Of a stretch of DNA of 64,000 bases, positions 7,839-16,642 are shown one piece after another (position 1 is the first letter of the stretch; the number at the start of each line of letters is the position of its first letter). The notes under the pieces are model-generated. The model searched no databases, was not told the DNA's origin, and was given only the letters and a program-made list of their open reading frames with translations. Made by a program: the position numbers and the translations under genes. Source of the stretch: UBA5793 sp040255465 (lineage in GTDB: Bacteria; Planctomycetota; Phycisphaerae; Phycisphaerales; UBA5793); the NCBI GenBank assembly GCA_040255465.1, contig JBDZVA010000010.1, forward strand, positions 7,774-71,773, in the 5' to 3' direction.

Positions 7839-8279
7839 TCTAGTGGGATTGTTCCTTTTTGTAGAAAAGTCCTCATGTGGCTGTTCGAGGTAATCCAGCA
7901 CCCCGCAGCGCCCCGTTCTTTCGGCAGCGCGGCAGACACGATCCCACTGCTGGAGGAGTTGCTCGACCTCGCTCAGGTGAGCCAGTTCCCGCCTGACCCG
8001 ATCAAGGCGTGCGGTAATGAGTTCCTGAACCTCCCCACATGGGACCGAATCGCCATCGCGAAACCGCAGGAGTGAGCGGATATCGACGAGCGTGAACCCC
8101 GCCGCCTGCGCTGAGCGGATGAAGCGCAGGCGTTCGAGCGTCGCCTCGCCGTATTGACGGTAGTTGGCGCGAGTCCGCGCCTCGCAGCGCAGCAATCCAC
8201 GTCGCTCGTAGTAGCGCACCGTCGAGGTGGGGACGTCAGCCTGGGAGGCGAGTTGTCCGATCGTGTAGGGCTTGTTCAT
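7833..8279 (-). CDS. merR: Mercury-responsive MerR transcription regulator
   Basis: This 148-residue protein has the MerR winged helix (MNKPYTIGQLASQADVPTST...VRYYERRGLL), a dimerisation helix, and the three cysteines C81, C116 and C125. Their spacing, 35 and 9 residues, equals that of C82/C117/C126 that bind Hg(II) in classical MerR. It should activate the mer genes by untwisting a long-spacer promoter when mercury binds. The start at 8279 is the canonical MerR N-terminus; the longer frame is ignored. It lies upstream of and in the same orientation as the structural genes, unlike the divergent Tn501 arrangement. Confidence 0.93.
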   Translation of the reverse strand: MNKPYTIGQLASQADVPTSTVRYYERRGLLRCEARTRANYRQYGEATLERLRFIRSAQAAGFTLVDIRSLLRFRDGDSVPCGEVQELITARLDRVRRELAHLSEVEQLLQQWDRVCRAAERTGRCGVLDYLEQPHEDFSTKRNNPTRP

Positions 8280-8302
8280 GCGGGACCTCTGTTCAAACGA
8301 GA

Positions 8303-8339
8303 TTGAACCTTGGTTCAATGTTCGAACACATTGAGTCAA
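8303..8339 (-). promoter_or_regulatory. Palindromes upstream of merR
   Basis: Reading towards merR, TTGACT (8339-8334) could be a -35 box. It is followed by the perfect 10-bp palindrome TGTTCGAACA (8319-8328) and the inverted repeat TTGAACC-TT-GGTTCAA (8303-8318). The block ends 23 bp before the merR start codon. Autoregulation by MerR is the likely role, but the -10 element is not obvious. Confidence 0.45.
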
Positions 8340-8373
8340 TTCTCCAAATTCGCTTCAGTTGACGCGCGGGGGT

Positions 8374-8438
8374 TTGACCGACTCACTCAAGCGGATAGAG
8401 TTGGCATGTTATTGAGGTTGAGACTCATTCTCAATAAC
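8374..8438 (+). promoter_or_regulatory. Promoter with Fur-box-like palindrome
   Basis: A possible -35 TTGACC (8374-8379) and weak -10 TAGAGT (8396-8401, spacer 16) precede a compound palindrome. Its inner part TTGAGACTCATTCTCAA (8418-8434) resembles Fur-type iron boxes. Its outer part pairs GTTATTGAG (8408-8416) with CTCAATAAC (8430-8438). It lies about 190 bp before an FTR1-type permease gene, so iron-dependent repression is a reasonable inference. Apart from this and the merR palindromes I see nothing else in the 346-bp gap 8280-8625. Confidence 0.45.
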
Positions 8439-8625
8439 TGACCCCGCTGGGTCTGCCACACAGCCGTCGATTGCGGACCGATTCGCCGACGCTGCCATCC
8501 GAATCAGTCGGCCATCAAGCAACCAATGGGATCCGGTCGGAACCAGACCACTGCAATAGATGATTCGGACCGTGGACGCAGCCCGATCAGACCGCTGGGT
8601 TCCGATGAGCCGGGAGCTATTCACG

Positions 8626-9729
8626 ATGGAAAACAGAGCGTGCGGCCAATACGACAGTGAATCGGTATGCCCATCCGCATGTGGTCTGGCCGGCTGTCAG
8701 CGCAATCGTGTCATGCGCACACTCTTCATCGCCGCTGCCGCGATGATCGTCCTGGGCGTTCTTGTCTGGCAGGGCGTCACTTCACACGGCAACCCGGATC
8801 CGGTCGCCGAGAACATATCGCCGGTCGCGGCCGTGATGAACACAGGCATCATCGTCTTCCGTGAGGGGCTGGAGGCGGTACTGGTGCTGGCGGCGCTCAC
8901 GGCCAGTTTGGTCCGCGCCCGCCAAGAATACTGGAAACCCATCGGCGTTGGCGCAGGCTTATCTCTCGTTGCTTCCATCGCAACATGGTTCATTGTCGTA
9001 GCCATCATTGACAACATCAACGCGCCGGCCCTTGACGTGCAGGCAGCGACGGGGCTCCTGGCGATCGTTGTCCTGTTAGTCATCATGAATTGGTTCTTCC
9101 ACAAAGTCTACTGGACCGGGTGGATCTGTCTGCACGAGAAGCGCAAGCAAACGATCATCAAAGCACCGACCCGAAACGAGCGCTCGGTGTATTGGGGGCT
9201 TGTCCTGTTGGGTTTGACGGCCGTCTACCGCGAGGGGTTTGAGGTCGTGCTCTTCCTTCAGAGCATCCGCCTTCGCGCCGGCGAACCTGCCGTAGGAATC
9301 GGCTTCATAATCGGGTTTACGTTGACGCTCATTGTCGGTGCGTTGACGCTGCTAATGCAGCGAAGGCTGCCGTTCCGCAAGATGCTCGTCGCCACGGGGA
9401 TCATGCTGGGGGGTGTGCTGCTCGTGATGGTTGGTGAGAGCGCCCAGGAACTCCAGCAGGCGGGATGGATCACGACCACCCCCGTCTCACTCCCGCTCCC
9501 CGCGTGGGCCGGGATGTGGTTTGCGCTCTTTCCCAACGTCGAGGGGCTCGGCGCGCAAGTTGGGGCCGGTGCCCTGGTGATCGGCTCATACTACCTGGCC
9601 AGACGTCCCAAGAGGAAGGGTGGTGGGCCACCCACTCAATCTGATCGGAGAGCAGAGGTCGTTATTCACACCGGACGCTTACGCGAAATGCGATTACCCG
9701 AGACTGAACCTCATCCTCTCGTACCCTGA
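8626..9729 (+). CDS. FTR1-family iron permease
   Basis: This 367-residue polytopic membrane protein has the two FTR1 signatures REGLE (about 79-83) and REGFE (about 202-206), each in a transmembrane helix, where the acidic residues conduct iron. Further helices and a hydrophilic C-terminal tail follow. The ATG at 8626 is chosen because GGGAG lies nine bases upstream. An ATG at 8560 would add 22 residues, and one at 8713 would begin directly at the first hydrophobic helix. An unusual Cys-containing stretch (about residues 6-24) precedes that helix if 8626 is right. Its position behind a Fur-like box and before a barrel-like protein and a cytochrome suggests an iron uptake module. Confidence 0.85.
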   Translation: MENRACGQYDSESVCPSACGLAGCQRNRVMRTLFIAAAAMIVLGVLVWQGVTSHGNPDPVAENISPVAAVMNTGIIVFREGLEAVLVLAALTASLVRARQEYWKPIGVGAGLSLVASIATWFIVVAIIDNINAPALDVQAATGLLAIVVLLVIMNWFFHKVYWTGWICLHEKRKQTIIKAPTRNERSVYWGLVLLGLTAVYREGFEVVLFLQSIRLRAGEPAVGIGFIIGFTLTLIVGALTLLMQRRLPFRKMLVATGIMLGGVLLVMVGESAQELQQAGWITTTPVSLPLPAWAGMWFALFPNVEGLGAQVGAGALVIGSYYLARRPKRKGGGPPTQSDRRAEVVIHTGRLREMRLPETEPHPLVP

Positions 9730-9885
9730 CCATCGAGGTCATCCACACGGCATTATGGATTACACCACCGCGCCAAAGTTACGGCGCTCCGCACTCTTGG
9801 AGTCCTGCCCTCACTCGGGCACAGACGACGTGTGTTCCTGCCCGAGTTCCCGTGAACGAACCCAATCCACATGGAAGATAGTGTC

Positions 9886-10668
9886 ATGCTCCGATTGCAC
9901 GGAAATTCCGCGGCTTCCAGTCTGTTGACCACGATGGCCATCATCCAAGGCGGCCTCCCCGCGAGACTGTCTTATGCCGACGAACGCCGCTTCACCTTTG
10001 TGTATGAGGCCACGACCATTCCTGCGGGAGCCGTCGAGTACGAGCAGTGGTTTACTTGGGGCACGGCCAAGGACTCGGATCCGCGCTTTGACCGCTTCGA
10101 CTTCCGACACGAACTGGAAATCGGCCTGTCGGATAATCTGCAGATGGGGCTGTATTTGAGCGACTGGCGCTCACAGCGAGGCGATTCCGTCGACGATGGC
10201 GTGCAGTGGCGGGATGCCGCCGTCGAGTTGAAGTACAACCTCACCGATCCGACATCCTCGGCGATTGGGTCCGCTCTGTACAGTGAGGTCAAAGTCGGCG
10301 ATCGACTCGCTGAACTCGAGGGCAAGATCATCCTCCAAAAGAACATCGGCGGGTGGATCATCGCCTGGAACGGCACCGTTGAGGCCGAATGGGAAGGCAG
10401 GCATTTTGAGGAAGACAACGGGAAGTTCGAGCAGTCGCTGGGTGTCAGTTATGAGGTCTCTCCCAAGCTACTCGTCGGCGCTGAGCTCCTACACGAAATC
10501 GAGTACGAGGGTTGGTCGACCTGGGGAGATCACACCGTTTACATGGGACCAAATGTCTCGTACCGCACGAAAGACTGGTGGATCACCGCCACGCCGCTCG
10601 CGCAGGTCTCGGACGTCAGCACCGAGCCGGATTTCCAGGTGCGGATTCTCTTCGGGTTCGATTTTTGA
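9886..10668 (+). CDS. Outer-membrane beta-barrel-like protein
   Basis: This 260-residue protein has a signal peptide (about residues 1-30) followed by alternating aromatic and polar stretches typical of an outer-membrane barrel, and it ends in the phenylalanine expected of such proteins (ILFGFDF). It resembles the DUF6662 type of periplasmic or outer-membrane protein, an assignment from memory. The ATG at 9886 is favoured by GGAAG nine bases upstream; an ATG at 9871 adds five residues. The disrupted cytochrome lipoprotein gene starts 12 bp after its stop. A metal-uptake porin role is inferred from context. Confidence 0.68.
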   Translation: MLRLHGNSAASSLLTTMAIIQGGLPARLSYADERRFTFVYEATTIPAGAVEYEQWFTWGTAKDSDPRFDRFDFRHELEIGLSDNLQMGLYLSDWRSQRGDSVDDGVQWRDAAVELKYNLTDPTSSAIGSALYSEVKVGDRLAELEGKIILQKNIGGWIIAWNGTVEAEWEGRHFEEDNGKFEQSLGVSYEVSPKLLVGAELLHEIEYEGWSTWGDHTVYMGPNVSYRTKDWWITATPLAQVSDVSTEPDFQVRILFGFDF

Positions 10669-10680
10669 AAGGGGACTCCG

Positions 10681-11016
10681 ATGCGGCCTCGGACCATTCT
10701 TCTCATCGCCGGGGTGCTGGTGGCCACTCTGGTTGGCGCGTGAGCGACAATCGATGAAATCGCCCCACCGGTTGACGAGGCCCTTCTGACCACGCGAACG
10801 TCTTCGGAAGAGTCTGTGGAACAGATTCAGCTTGGCCGGGAGATCTACGTCACCAAATGCGTCCGTTGCCACAGCCCCGCGCGAGTCTCGCGCTACTCGC
10901 TTGATCGGTGGGATGAGATCCTACCACGTATGGCCGAAAGAGCATCGCTCTCGAAAGGAGAGCAGGCTGAGGTAGGACAATGTATCAGGGCAGTTCTCTT
11001 CGTACGAAAACAATGA
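10681..11016 (+). pseudogene. c-type cytochrome lipoprotein gene with in-frame TGA at the lipobox Cys
   Basis: From ATG 10681 (AGGGG upstream) the frame encodes a 20-residue signal peptide ending ATLVGA, then TGA (10741-10743), then continues in the same frame without further stops to 11016. The downstream part has CVRCH (codons 60-64), a monoheme cytochrome c motif, and a possible distal Met in LPRM. The TGA stands where a lipobox VGA-C needs cysteine, so a TGC or TGT changed to TGA explains it best. Initiation at the GTG 10816 would give 66 residues without a signal peptide, useless for heme attachment outside the cytoplasm. It follows the barrel gene by 12 bp. Confidence 0.72.
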
Positions 11017-11247
11017 CGCAGCCACCGAAGCGAACCATCGCCGGTTGGCTCACTCTGATTATCGATGGGCAGTTTGGCATCATCTGTTGCTCCGTTGATG
11101 CGAACTGTGGTATCGCGGGCGTTGGGAAGATCGGCCGCGATCGAGGCTCCGAGATCGTCGAGTCTCACGCCACGAACTCGGCGAATCCAGCGGCATACAC
11201 TGACGTGAATGGGCGGACCAATCAATCCCTCTAGGCTGTCTTCGGCC

Positions 11248-12321
11248 ATGTCCTCATCAGCACGACTTCTACAAATCGTCTTGGGCTCAGCAACTCGGGG
11301 GAATCACACTTCTTCTCGATCGATTGGCGGAATATCTACGCAGTCGCCAGAATCCTCGTTCAATGAAGAGGATCTCATCCGTGAACTACGCTCCCTGGGC
11401 AGAAGGTGTGCCGCGAGGATCGCCGAGTCGCCACGACGATACGCCAGTGCAACGAAGTGGCTCGCGGAGATCGGCCTCCCGGTACCTGAGATAAGAGTTG
11501 ACCGGGAGTCTTACGAGAGCTTCCCTTCCGGCCAACCCATTGACGTCGGTGGCTTCCGACTCGTGTCGGAAGTGCCTTCATCTTACGAGAGGGTTGGTCC
11601 AACACTTCCAGACTGTCCCTCGCTGCCCTTCGCTCGACCCCGGCCAACCATCTCATCCGATGCTCCAAGTCGAGTTGATCCGGCTAACCCGACGCAGTGT
11701 CTGCTCGTGTCGGTCGAATCAGTCCTCACCCAGTACTACGGAGAGGTACCGCGCCGACTTGCCGCGGCGTGGAATCAAGTCCTAGTCGACGTGCACCGTC
11801 CATATCTCGCTGGCACAATTGATCTAGGTGATTTCAATCGAGAGCAGGCTGCCAGGGCGGGCCTCTTGATCGCGTTGCTCTTCGACCCGGACTTTGATGG
11901 GATGGCGCTCGGTCTCTCTTGGCCATGGAAAGACTCGCTCGCGCCTGACGCATCGATTTCATCGATCCTCGAACATCCCTCCAACGGCCGCAGGGCCGCA
12001 ATTGGGCTCTTGGAGGGAGACCTGCAAATGGCTATCGCGATCGCCACCGAGGCCGAGTACATCCTGGCCCTTCCGATCCCCTCTGCACGACTCTCTCGGC
12101 GAAGCCCAAAACGCAAGTGCGGATCCCGAGGCCTTGACATGAGGGAGAGAGAGCGGCGTGTCTTGTTGCTAGCCAGATGGGCTCAGGCGAAAGACGGCGC
12201 GATGTCCCGTGTGGAGTTCTGTCGGTCCGAAGAACTCACCGAGGAATATCTCAGGACAATTGAGAACTGGGACAGGAAGCAGAGGTCGCGGAGGCGGGAC
12301 AGACAGTGCCAGCGGAAGTGA
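11248..12321 (+). CDS. Hypothetical protein of the integrated element
   Basis: This is a 357-residue protein I do not recognise (370 residues if ATG 11209 is used). The middle part has the compositional balance of a real soluble protein, with helical stretches around the segments RELRSLGRRCAARIAE and NREQAARAGLLIALLFDP. The C-terminus is strongly basic and contains a helix-turn-helix-like stretch near the end (MSRVEFCRSEELTEEYLRTI), which hints at nucleic-acid binding. There are no membrane helices. It precedes the excisionase-like gene by 185 bp and probably belongs to the same mobile element. The 231-bp gap before it (11017-11247) shows no other feature. Confidence 0.5.
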   Translation: MSSSARLLQIVLGSATRGNHTSSRSIGGISTQSPESSFNEEDLIRELRSLGRRCAARIAESPRRYASATKWLAEIGLPVPEIRVDRESYESFPSGQPIDVGGFRLVSEVPSSYERVGPTLPDCPSLPFARPRPTISSDAPSRVDPANPTQCLLVSVESVLTQYYGEVPRRLAAAWNQVLVDVHRPYLAGTIDLGDFNREQAARAGLLIALLFDPDFDGMALGLSWPWKDSLAPDASISSILEHPSNGRRAAIGLLEGDLQMAIAIATEAEYILALPIPSARLSRRSPKRKCGSRGLDMRERERRVLLLARWAQAKDGAMSRVEFCRSEELTEEYLRTIENWDRKQRSRRRDRQCQRK

Positions 12322-12506
12322 CAGTGCATATGACAGTCATGGTCTGTCACGAGCATTTTCCTCAGATTTCTTTTCCCTGAGTTTCTCGACGGTTCTTCTC
12401 CGGACAGACTCCGACGGTTGCGTGACAATCGGTGTTCGAGAGACTCGGTGTCACATTGGCCCAATGCTTCTGTGTTGAGGACGGAACCCTCACCAGGAGT
12501 CGACTG

Positions 12507-12755
12507 ATGCCTGATCGAGCCGCCACAATCTTTTCCGCCCCAGGGTTCGTCGAGCCGCTATTGACCAAGCGGCAGGTCGCTCAGTTGCTCGGCGTGACAC
12601 AGCGAACGATTGACAACTGGCGGAGTGAAGGACGATTGCGCGCCGCAAAACTCGGTCCAGGCGTTGTTCGATTCGATCCGGCAGAAATCCGGTCATTCAT
12701 CGATCACTCCTCTCACCGTGCAGATCACGTCTATGGTGGTGATCGGAGTGAGTGA
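12507..12755 (+). CDS. Excisionase-like helix-turn-helix protein
   Basis: This 82-residue protein contains LTKRQVAQLLGVTQRTIDNWRSEGRLRAAKLGPGVVRFDPAEI, the MerR-type helix-turn-helix (HTH_17) of excisionases and small plasmid or phage regulators. AGGAG lies seven bases before ATG 12507, so the longer frame from 12432 is rejected. Its end overlaps the likely start of the primase gene. With the integrase 2.6 kb downstream it forms the recombination and replication module of the integrated element. Confidence 0.75.
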   Translation: MPDRAATIFSAPGFVEPLLTKRQVAQLLGVTQRTIDNWRSEGRLRAAKLGPGVVRFDPAEIRSFIDHSSHRADHVYGGDRSE

Positions 12756-15282
12756 AGCCGTCGAACGGGTTATTGCTGAGTTGGAATCCGTCAGAGAGCA
12801 AAAGGGCGGCTGGATGGCGCTATGCCCGGCCCACGATGACCACAATCCCTCGCTCAGTATCTCCGTCGGCGAACAGGGGCAGGTCCTGTTGCACTGCTTC
12901 GCAGGGTGCGAGTGTGAGAACGTCGTGAAGGCGATAGGACTTACGATGCGGGATCTCTGGCCGGTCCACTGTGTTGGCGGAACGCGCTCTGTCCCTGGTG
13001 GTCGCACCAAAGCCAGAAGCCGCATGAAGTCGTCTATCTACGAGACCGCCGAACAAGCAGTGGCGGCGCTCGTCCAAAGGCGAGGCTCGCCGGCTGCGAT
13101 CTGGGACTACCACGATCGCGATGGCAGAATCGCCTTTAAAGTAGTTCGCTGGAATACACCCGATGGCAAGGACTATCTCCCGATTAGCTTCCTGGCCGTC
13201 GAAGGCGGTTGGGTCATCCAGTCCTATCCACCTCCCCGACCGCTTTACAAACAACGACACCTGCTGGGTCTTCCTGCCGCGTCTCGAGTAATCGTGGTGG
13301 AAGGCGAAAAGGCCGCAGACGTCGGCATAGAGATGGGATTTACCACCACCACCTGTGCGGGTGGAGCGCATGCGGTCCGACAGACGGACTGGGCCGCGCT
13401 CGCAGGAATGGATGTGGTCCTGTTGCCAGACAACGATGCACCAGGTCAGAAGTGGGTCAAGAACGTACTTTTCGAGCTGGCCAAACTATCTCCGGTACCA
13501 ACGGTTCGCATTGTGGATCTTCCCGATCTTCCGGAAGGCGGCGATCTCGTTGAGTTCATGAGTGCGCGAGGCGGAGAACCCAACCGAGTCCACTCGGAGA
13601 TCGAAGAGCACATCACGTTGGCGGACCCGATCCTCCTGAATCACGGTCGGCGCCGTTCCAGATGGCATCCCTACCCGATCGACTCGCTACCGAAGTTGGT
13701 CCGGGATTACGTTATCGCAGTAGCACACATGATCGGCTGCGATCCGGCATTCTGCGCTCTTCCTGCAATTACGGTGCTTGCCTCAGCAATCGGTGCAACT
13801 CGGACGCTTCAGGTCAAGCGGGGATTTTCGGTTCCAGCCGTCCTGTGGAGCGCGATTGTTGCCCACAGTGGAACAGCGAAGTCGCCCGCTGCGGAGTGTG
13901 TCATTCGACCCCTGCAAGACCTTGAGCGGCCGCACTTGCACGAGTACAAGAGAGCCCTCAAGCGCTACATTCAAGCGATGGAGGAGTATCGGCAGGAATC
14001 GCGGCGCCAAAAACGGAATGCCGACAGCCAGAGCGCCGGCGGACCTGAAACGCCTTCACCGCCGAAGCAGATTCGGTTCATCATTAGGGACTTCACGCTC
14101 GAAGCTGTGTTTGCGCTCTTAGAAGACAACCCGCGCGGTCTGACGGTGTATGTCGATGAACTACAGGCTTGGATCGGCTCATTTGATCGCTATTCCGGCG
14201 GCCGAGGGGGCGCTGATCGCGCTCAGTGGTTGAGCATTTACGACGCTCGAGCGGTCACCGTTGATCGAAAGTCAGTCGAGCACCGCAGACCAATCTCGAT
14301 CCCCACGGCGGCTGTGAGCATTTTCGGAACAGTCCAGCCCGGAATTTTCTCTCGCTTATTGAATCGCGATGATCGCGAATCGGGGTTGCTCGCGCGGCTG
14401 ATGCTGGCTGCTCCTCCACCCCGAGCACTCCGCTTCTCAAAGAACGAAATTCCGCCAGCCCTAGAACGTTCCTGGAGCTCAGTAATCCAACGTCTGCTGA
14501 ACCTGCAAATGGACGTTGACTCGTTCGGAGAGGCATGCCCACAACCAGTCCGACTCGAGGCAGAGGCCCGCGGAATCTATTCGGACTTTTGCAACGAACA
14601 GGCCGACCGCTGGGATTCTACCAGCAATGAAGAGCATTTGGCAGTCATCAGCAAGTCCCAGGGTACCGCTGCACGACTGGGTCTGATCCTCCATCTCGCC
14701 CGCTGGGCGAGTGGCGAGCAGATTGACGCGAATTGGGTGGACGCAGAATCAATGAAACGCGCGATCGTCCTCGCCCGGTGGCACGCTGAAGAGGCAGAAA
14801 GGATCAGCATCATCCTGAGTGAAGGTCCGGAGGAGCGGACGACTCGTGCGATTGTCGAGCGAATTGAGCGGAAGGGCGGTTCCATGAGCGCCTCTGAGCT
14901 GGTTCGCAATTGTCGAGACTTCGCGGATGTGCCCTCAGCGGATGCAGCTTTGCAAAAAATTGTCGACAAAGGATACGGTCGGTGGTACCAACCTCCTCAA
15001 GAAGGGAGGGGCAGACCCCGAGCGAGGCGCCTGATTTTGGCTGAAGGCAATACCGGTGATCAGGCGGTCGGGCTGAATCCAAGCCAGGTCGATTCAAACG
15101 AAATTGCGGATGACAACCCCAAGAACCGGAATATCAGTTTCGTTGTTGATCATGCATCCGTTCAGCAAGCACAGATGCGGAGTTCCCTCAGCAGCGAATC
15201 GGAATACGCGCCTCCGCATGACAGCATTCTTCCGACAGAGGATCCAACTCAGACCCTTAGGCAGAGTGTGGGGGTACGATGA
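12733..15282 (+). CDS. Primase/DUF3987 replication protein of mobile element
   Basis: This protein of about 849 residues has a CHC2-like zinc finger (C31-x2-H34...C55-x3-C59) and a TOPRIM core with EGEK (E190) and LLPDNDAPG (D233, D235). These are followed by a DUF3987-type domain of about 400 residues with a P-loop-like SGTAKSP and an acidic strand VYVDELQ. Such proteins prime or initiate replication of phages, plasmids and integrative elements. The start is uncertain: ATG 12733 overlaps the excisionase-like gene by 23 bp, and GTG codons at 12736-12748 are alternatives. The last 60 residues, rich in Ser, Asn and Gln, look unstructured. The integrase gene follows 58 bp later. Confidence 0.84.
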   Translation: MVVIGVSEAVERVIAELESVREQKGGWMALCPAHDDHNPSLSISVGEQGQVLLHCFAGCECENVVKAIGLTMRDLWPVHCVGGTRSVPGGRTKARSRMKSSIYETAEQAVAALVQRRGSPAAIWDYHDRDGRIAFKVVRWNTPDGKDYLPISFLAVEGGWVIQSYPPPRPLYKQRHLLGLPAASRVIVVEGEKAADVGIEMGFTTTTCAGGAHAVRQTDWAALAGMDVVLLPDNDAPGQKWVKNVLFELAKLSPVPTVRIVDLPDLPEGGDLVEFMSARGGEPNRVHSEIEEHITLADPILLNHGRRRSRWHPYPIDSLPKLVRDYVIAVAHMIGCDPAFCALPAITVLASAIGATRTLQVKRGFSVPAVLWSAIVAHSGTAKSPAAECVIRPLQDLERPHLHEYKRALKRYIQAMEEYRQESRRQKRNADSQSAGGPETPSPPKQIRFIIRDFTLEAVFALLEDNPRGLTVYVDELQAWIGSFDRYSGGRGGADRAQWLSIYDARAVTVDRKSVEHRRPISIPTAAVSIFGTVQPGIFSRLLNRDDRESGLLARLMLAAPPPRALRFSKNEIPPALERSWSSVIQRLLNLQMDVDSFGEACPQPVRLEAEARGIYSDFCNEQADRWDSTSNEEHLAVISKSQGTAARLGLILHLARWASGEQIDANWVDAESMKRAIVLARWHAEEAERISIILSEGPEERTTRAIVERIERKGGSMSASELVRNCRDFADVPSADAALQKIVDKGYGRWYQPPQEGRGRPRARRLILAEGNTGDQAVGLNPSQVDSNEIADDNPKNRNISFVVDHASVQQAQMRSSLSSESEYAPPHDSILPTEDPTQTLRQSVGVR

Positions 15283-15340
15283 TGTCAACGCAATCGCCCC
15301 GTTGGCCAACCAGCGGACCAGCACAGACGAGGAACCACAG

Positions 15341-16642
15341 ATGGCTAGCATAGGAAATGATTCGAACGGCAGACGCCGCATCCTGTTTTTGGCACCCGAT
15401 GGAAGGCGCAAGACGATTCGCGTGGGGAAGATGTCGAAGAGGCATGCGATGTCATTCAAACTTCGTGTCGAAGACCTCGTTGGGGCCGCGTTGGTTGGAC
15501 ATGCACCCTCTGATGAGACGAGTCGTTGGTTGGTAGATTTGGACGATACTTCGTACTCTCGGCTGGTCGCGGTGGGATTGGCCAAGCCGCGAGAACCAGT
15601 CTCAAGGCGACTGGACAACGTGCTTGCCGACTACTTCGATATGGCGGATGTCAAACCCGCGACCGCCGTTCGCTACGGCCAGACGCGCAAATCTCTGCTT
15701 GCGCACTTTGGTGAGGACTGCGATGTGGACTCGATTACTGAGCGAGACGCGGAGGCATGGAGGGCGAATCTTCGCGCAAGGTACTCGCTGGCAACGGTTA
15801 GCCGCGCCGTAATGCACGCCCGCACGTTCTGGCGATGGGCGATTCGCCGGGGGCGTGCAAAGACCAATCCGTTTCTAGACATCAAGGCAGGCCCCCAGAC
15901 CAACACTTCTCGGCAGATGTTCGTCGATGCAGAGACAATCACAAAGGTCGTCAACGCATGCCCCGACGACGACTGGAGGCTCCTCATCGTCCTCTCCCGC
16001 TTCGGCGGATTACGAGTACCGAGCGAGGCCTTGGCGCTTCGATGGTCGGACGTGGATTGGGAGCACGATCGACTGGCGATTCGAAGCGTGAAGACCGAAC
16101 ACCATGAGGGCCATGCAGATCGTCAGGTTCCCATTTTTCCCCAAGTCCGTGAATGGCTCATTCGCGTATTCGAGCAGGCTGCCGATGGCGCCGAGTATGT
16201 GATCACCCGATATCGACTGGGCACTAATCTGAACCCACAACTTCGCCGCATCGTCGTGCGAGCCGGCTTGACCCCCTGGCCCCGAACTTGGCACAATCTC
16301 CGGGCCTCAAGGCAAACGGAGCTCGCATCGAGGTACCCGCTTCACACAGTCTGTGCCTGGATGGGCAACACCAAGGCAATCGCCTCAGGGCACTACCTGC
16401 AAGTAACGGACGCGGATTGGCAGCGGGCGGTGAGCCGGGAAGCTGAATTCGGTGAGGTCCCAAGGTCGGCCTCGGAGGGCAAAGAAAAAGCGGCACAGAA
16501 TCCGGCACAGAAGATGCGCCAAATGGCCCGAAATGGCCAGAAGGCCCGCAAGCCCAAAAGCGAAAAAACCTCGGATTTTTCAGAGGATTTCTCGTCAGAT
16601 CAATCTGCTTCGATTGTCGGAAGTGGCCAGAGCCGGACTTGA
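15341..16642 (+). CDS. Tyrosine recombinase (phage-type integrase)
   Basis: This 433-residue site-specific recombinase has a SAM-like core-binding domain (about 90-180) and a catalytic domain with R225 (GGLRVPSEALALRW), the H318-x-x-R321 box and the nucleophile Y352 (SGHYLQ). GAGGA lies seven bases before ATG 15341; the longer frame from 15104 overlaps the primase and is rejected. After residue 370 the tail is rich in Lys, Gln and Ser. Its last codons, including the stop at 16640-16642, lie inside the tRNA-Phe gene on the other strand, which marks the tRNA 3' end as the attachment site. Confidence 0.94.
   Translation: MASIGNDSNGRRRILFLAPDGRRKTIRVGKMSKRHAMSFKLRVEDLVGAALVGHAPSDETSRWLVDLDDTSYSRLVAVGLAKPREPVSRRLDNVLADYFDMADVKPATAVRYGQTRKSLLAHFGEDCDVDSITERDAEAWRANLRARYSLATVSRAVMHARTFWRWAIRRGRAKTNPFLDIKAGPQTNTSRQMFVDAETITKVVNACPDDDWRLLIVLSRFGGLRVPSEALALRWSDVDWEHDRLAIRSVKTEHHEGHADRQVPIFPQVREWLIRVFEQAADGAEYVITRYRLGTNLNPQLRRIVVRAGLTPWPRTWHNLRASRQTELASRYPLHTVCAWMGNTKAIASGHYLQVTDADWQRAVSREAEFGEVPRSASEGKEKAAQNPAQKMRQMARNGQKARKPKSEKTSDFSEDFSSDQSASIVGSGQSRT

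Noticed and set aside
9620..9928. 102-residue frame between the permease and barrel genes
   Set aside because: It overlaps both real genes in another frame and has no motif or start signal.
10741..10743. TGA as a selenocysteine codon in the cytochrome gene
   Set aside because: I could not see a SECIS-like hairpin right after it, the expected residue is a lipidated Cys, and no selenocysteine genes are in the window; kept only as an alternative.
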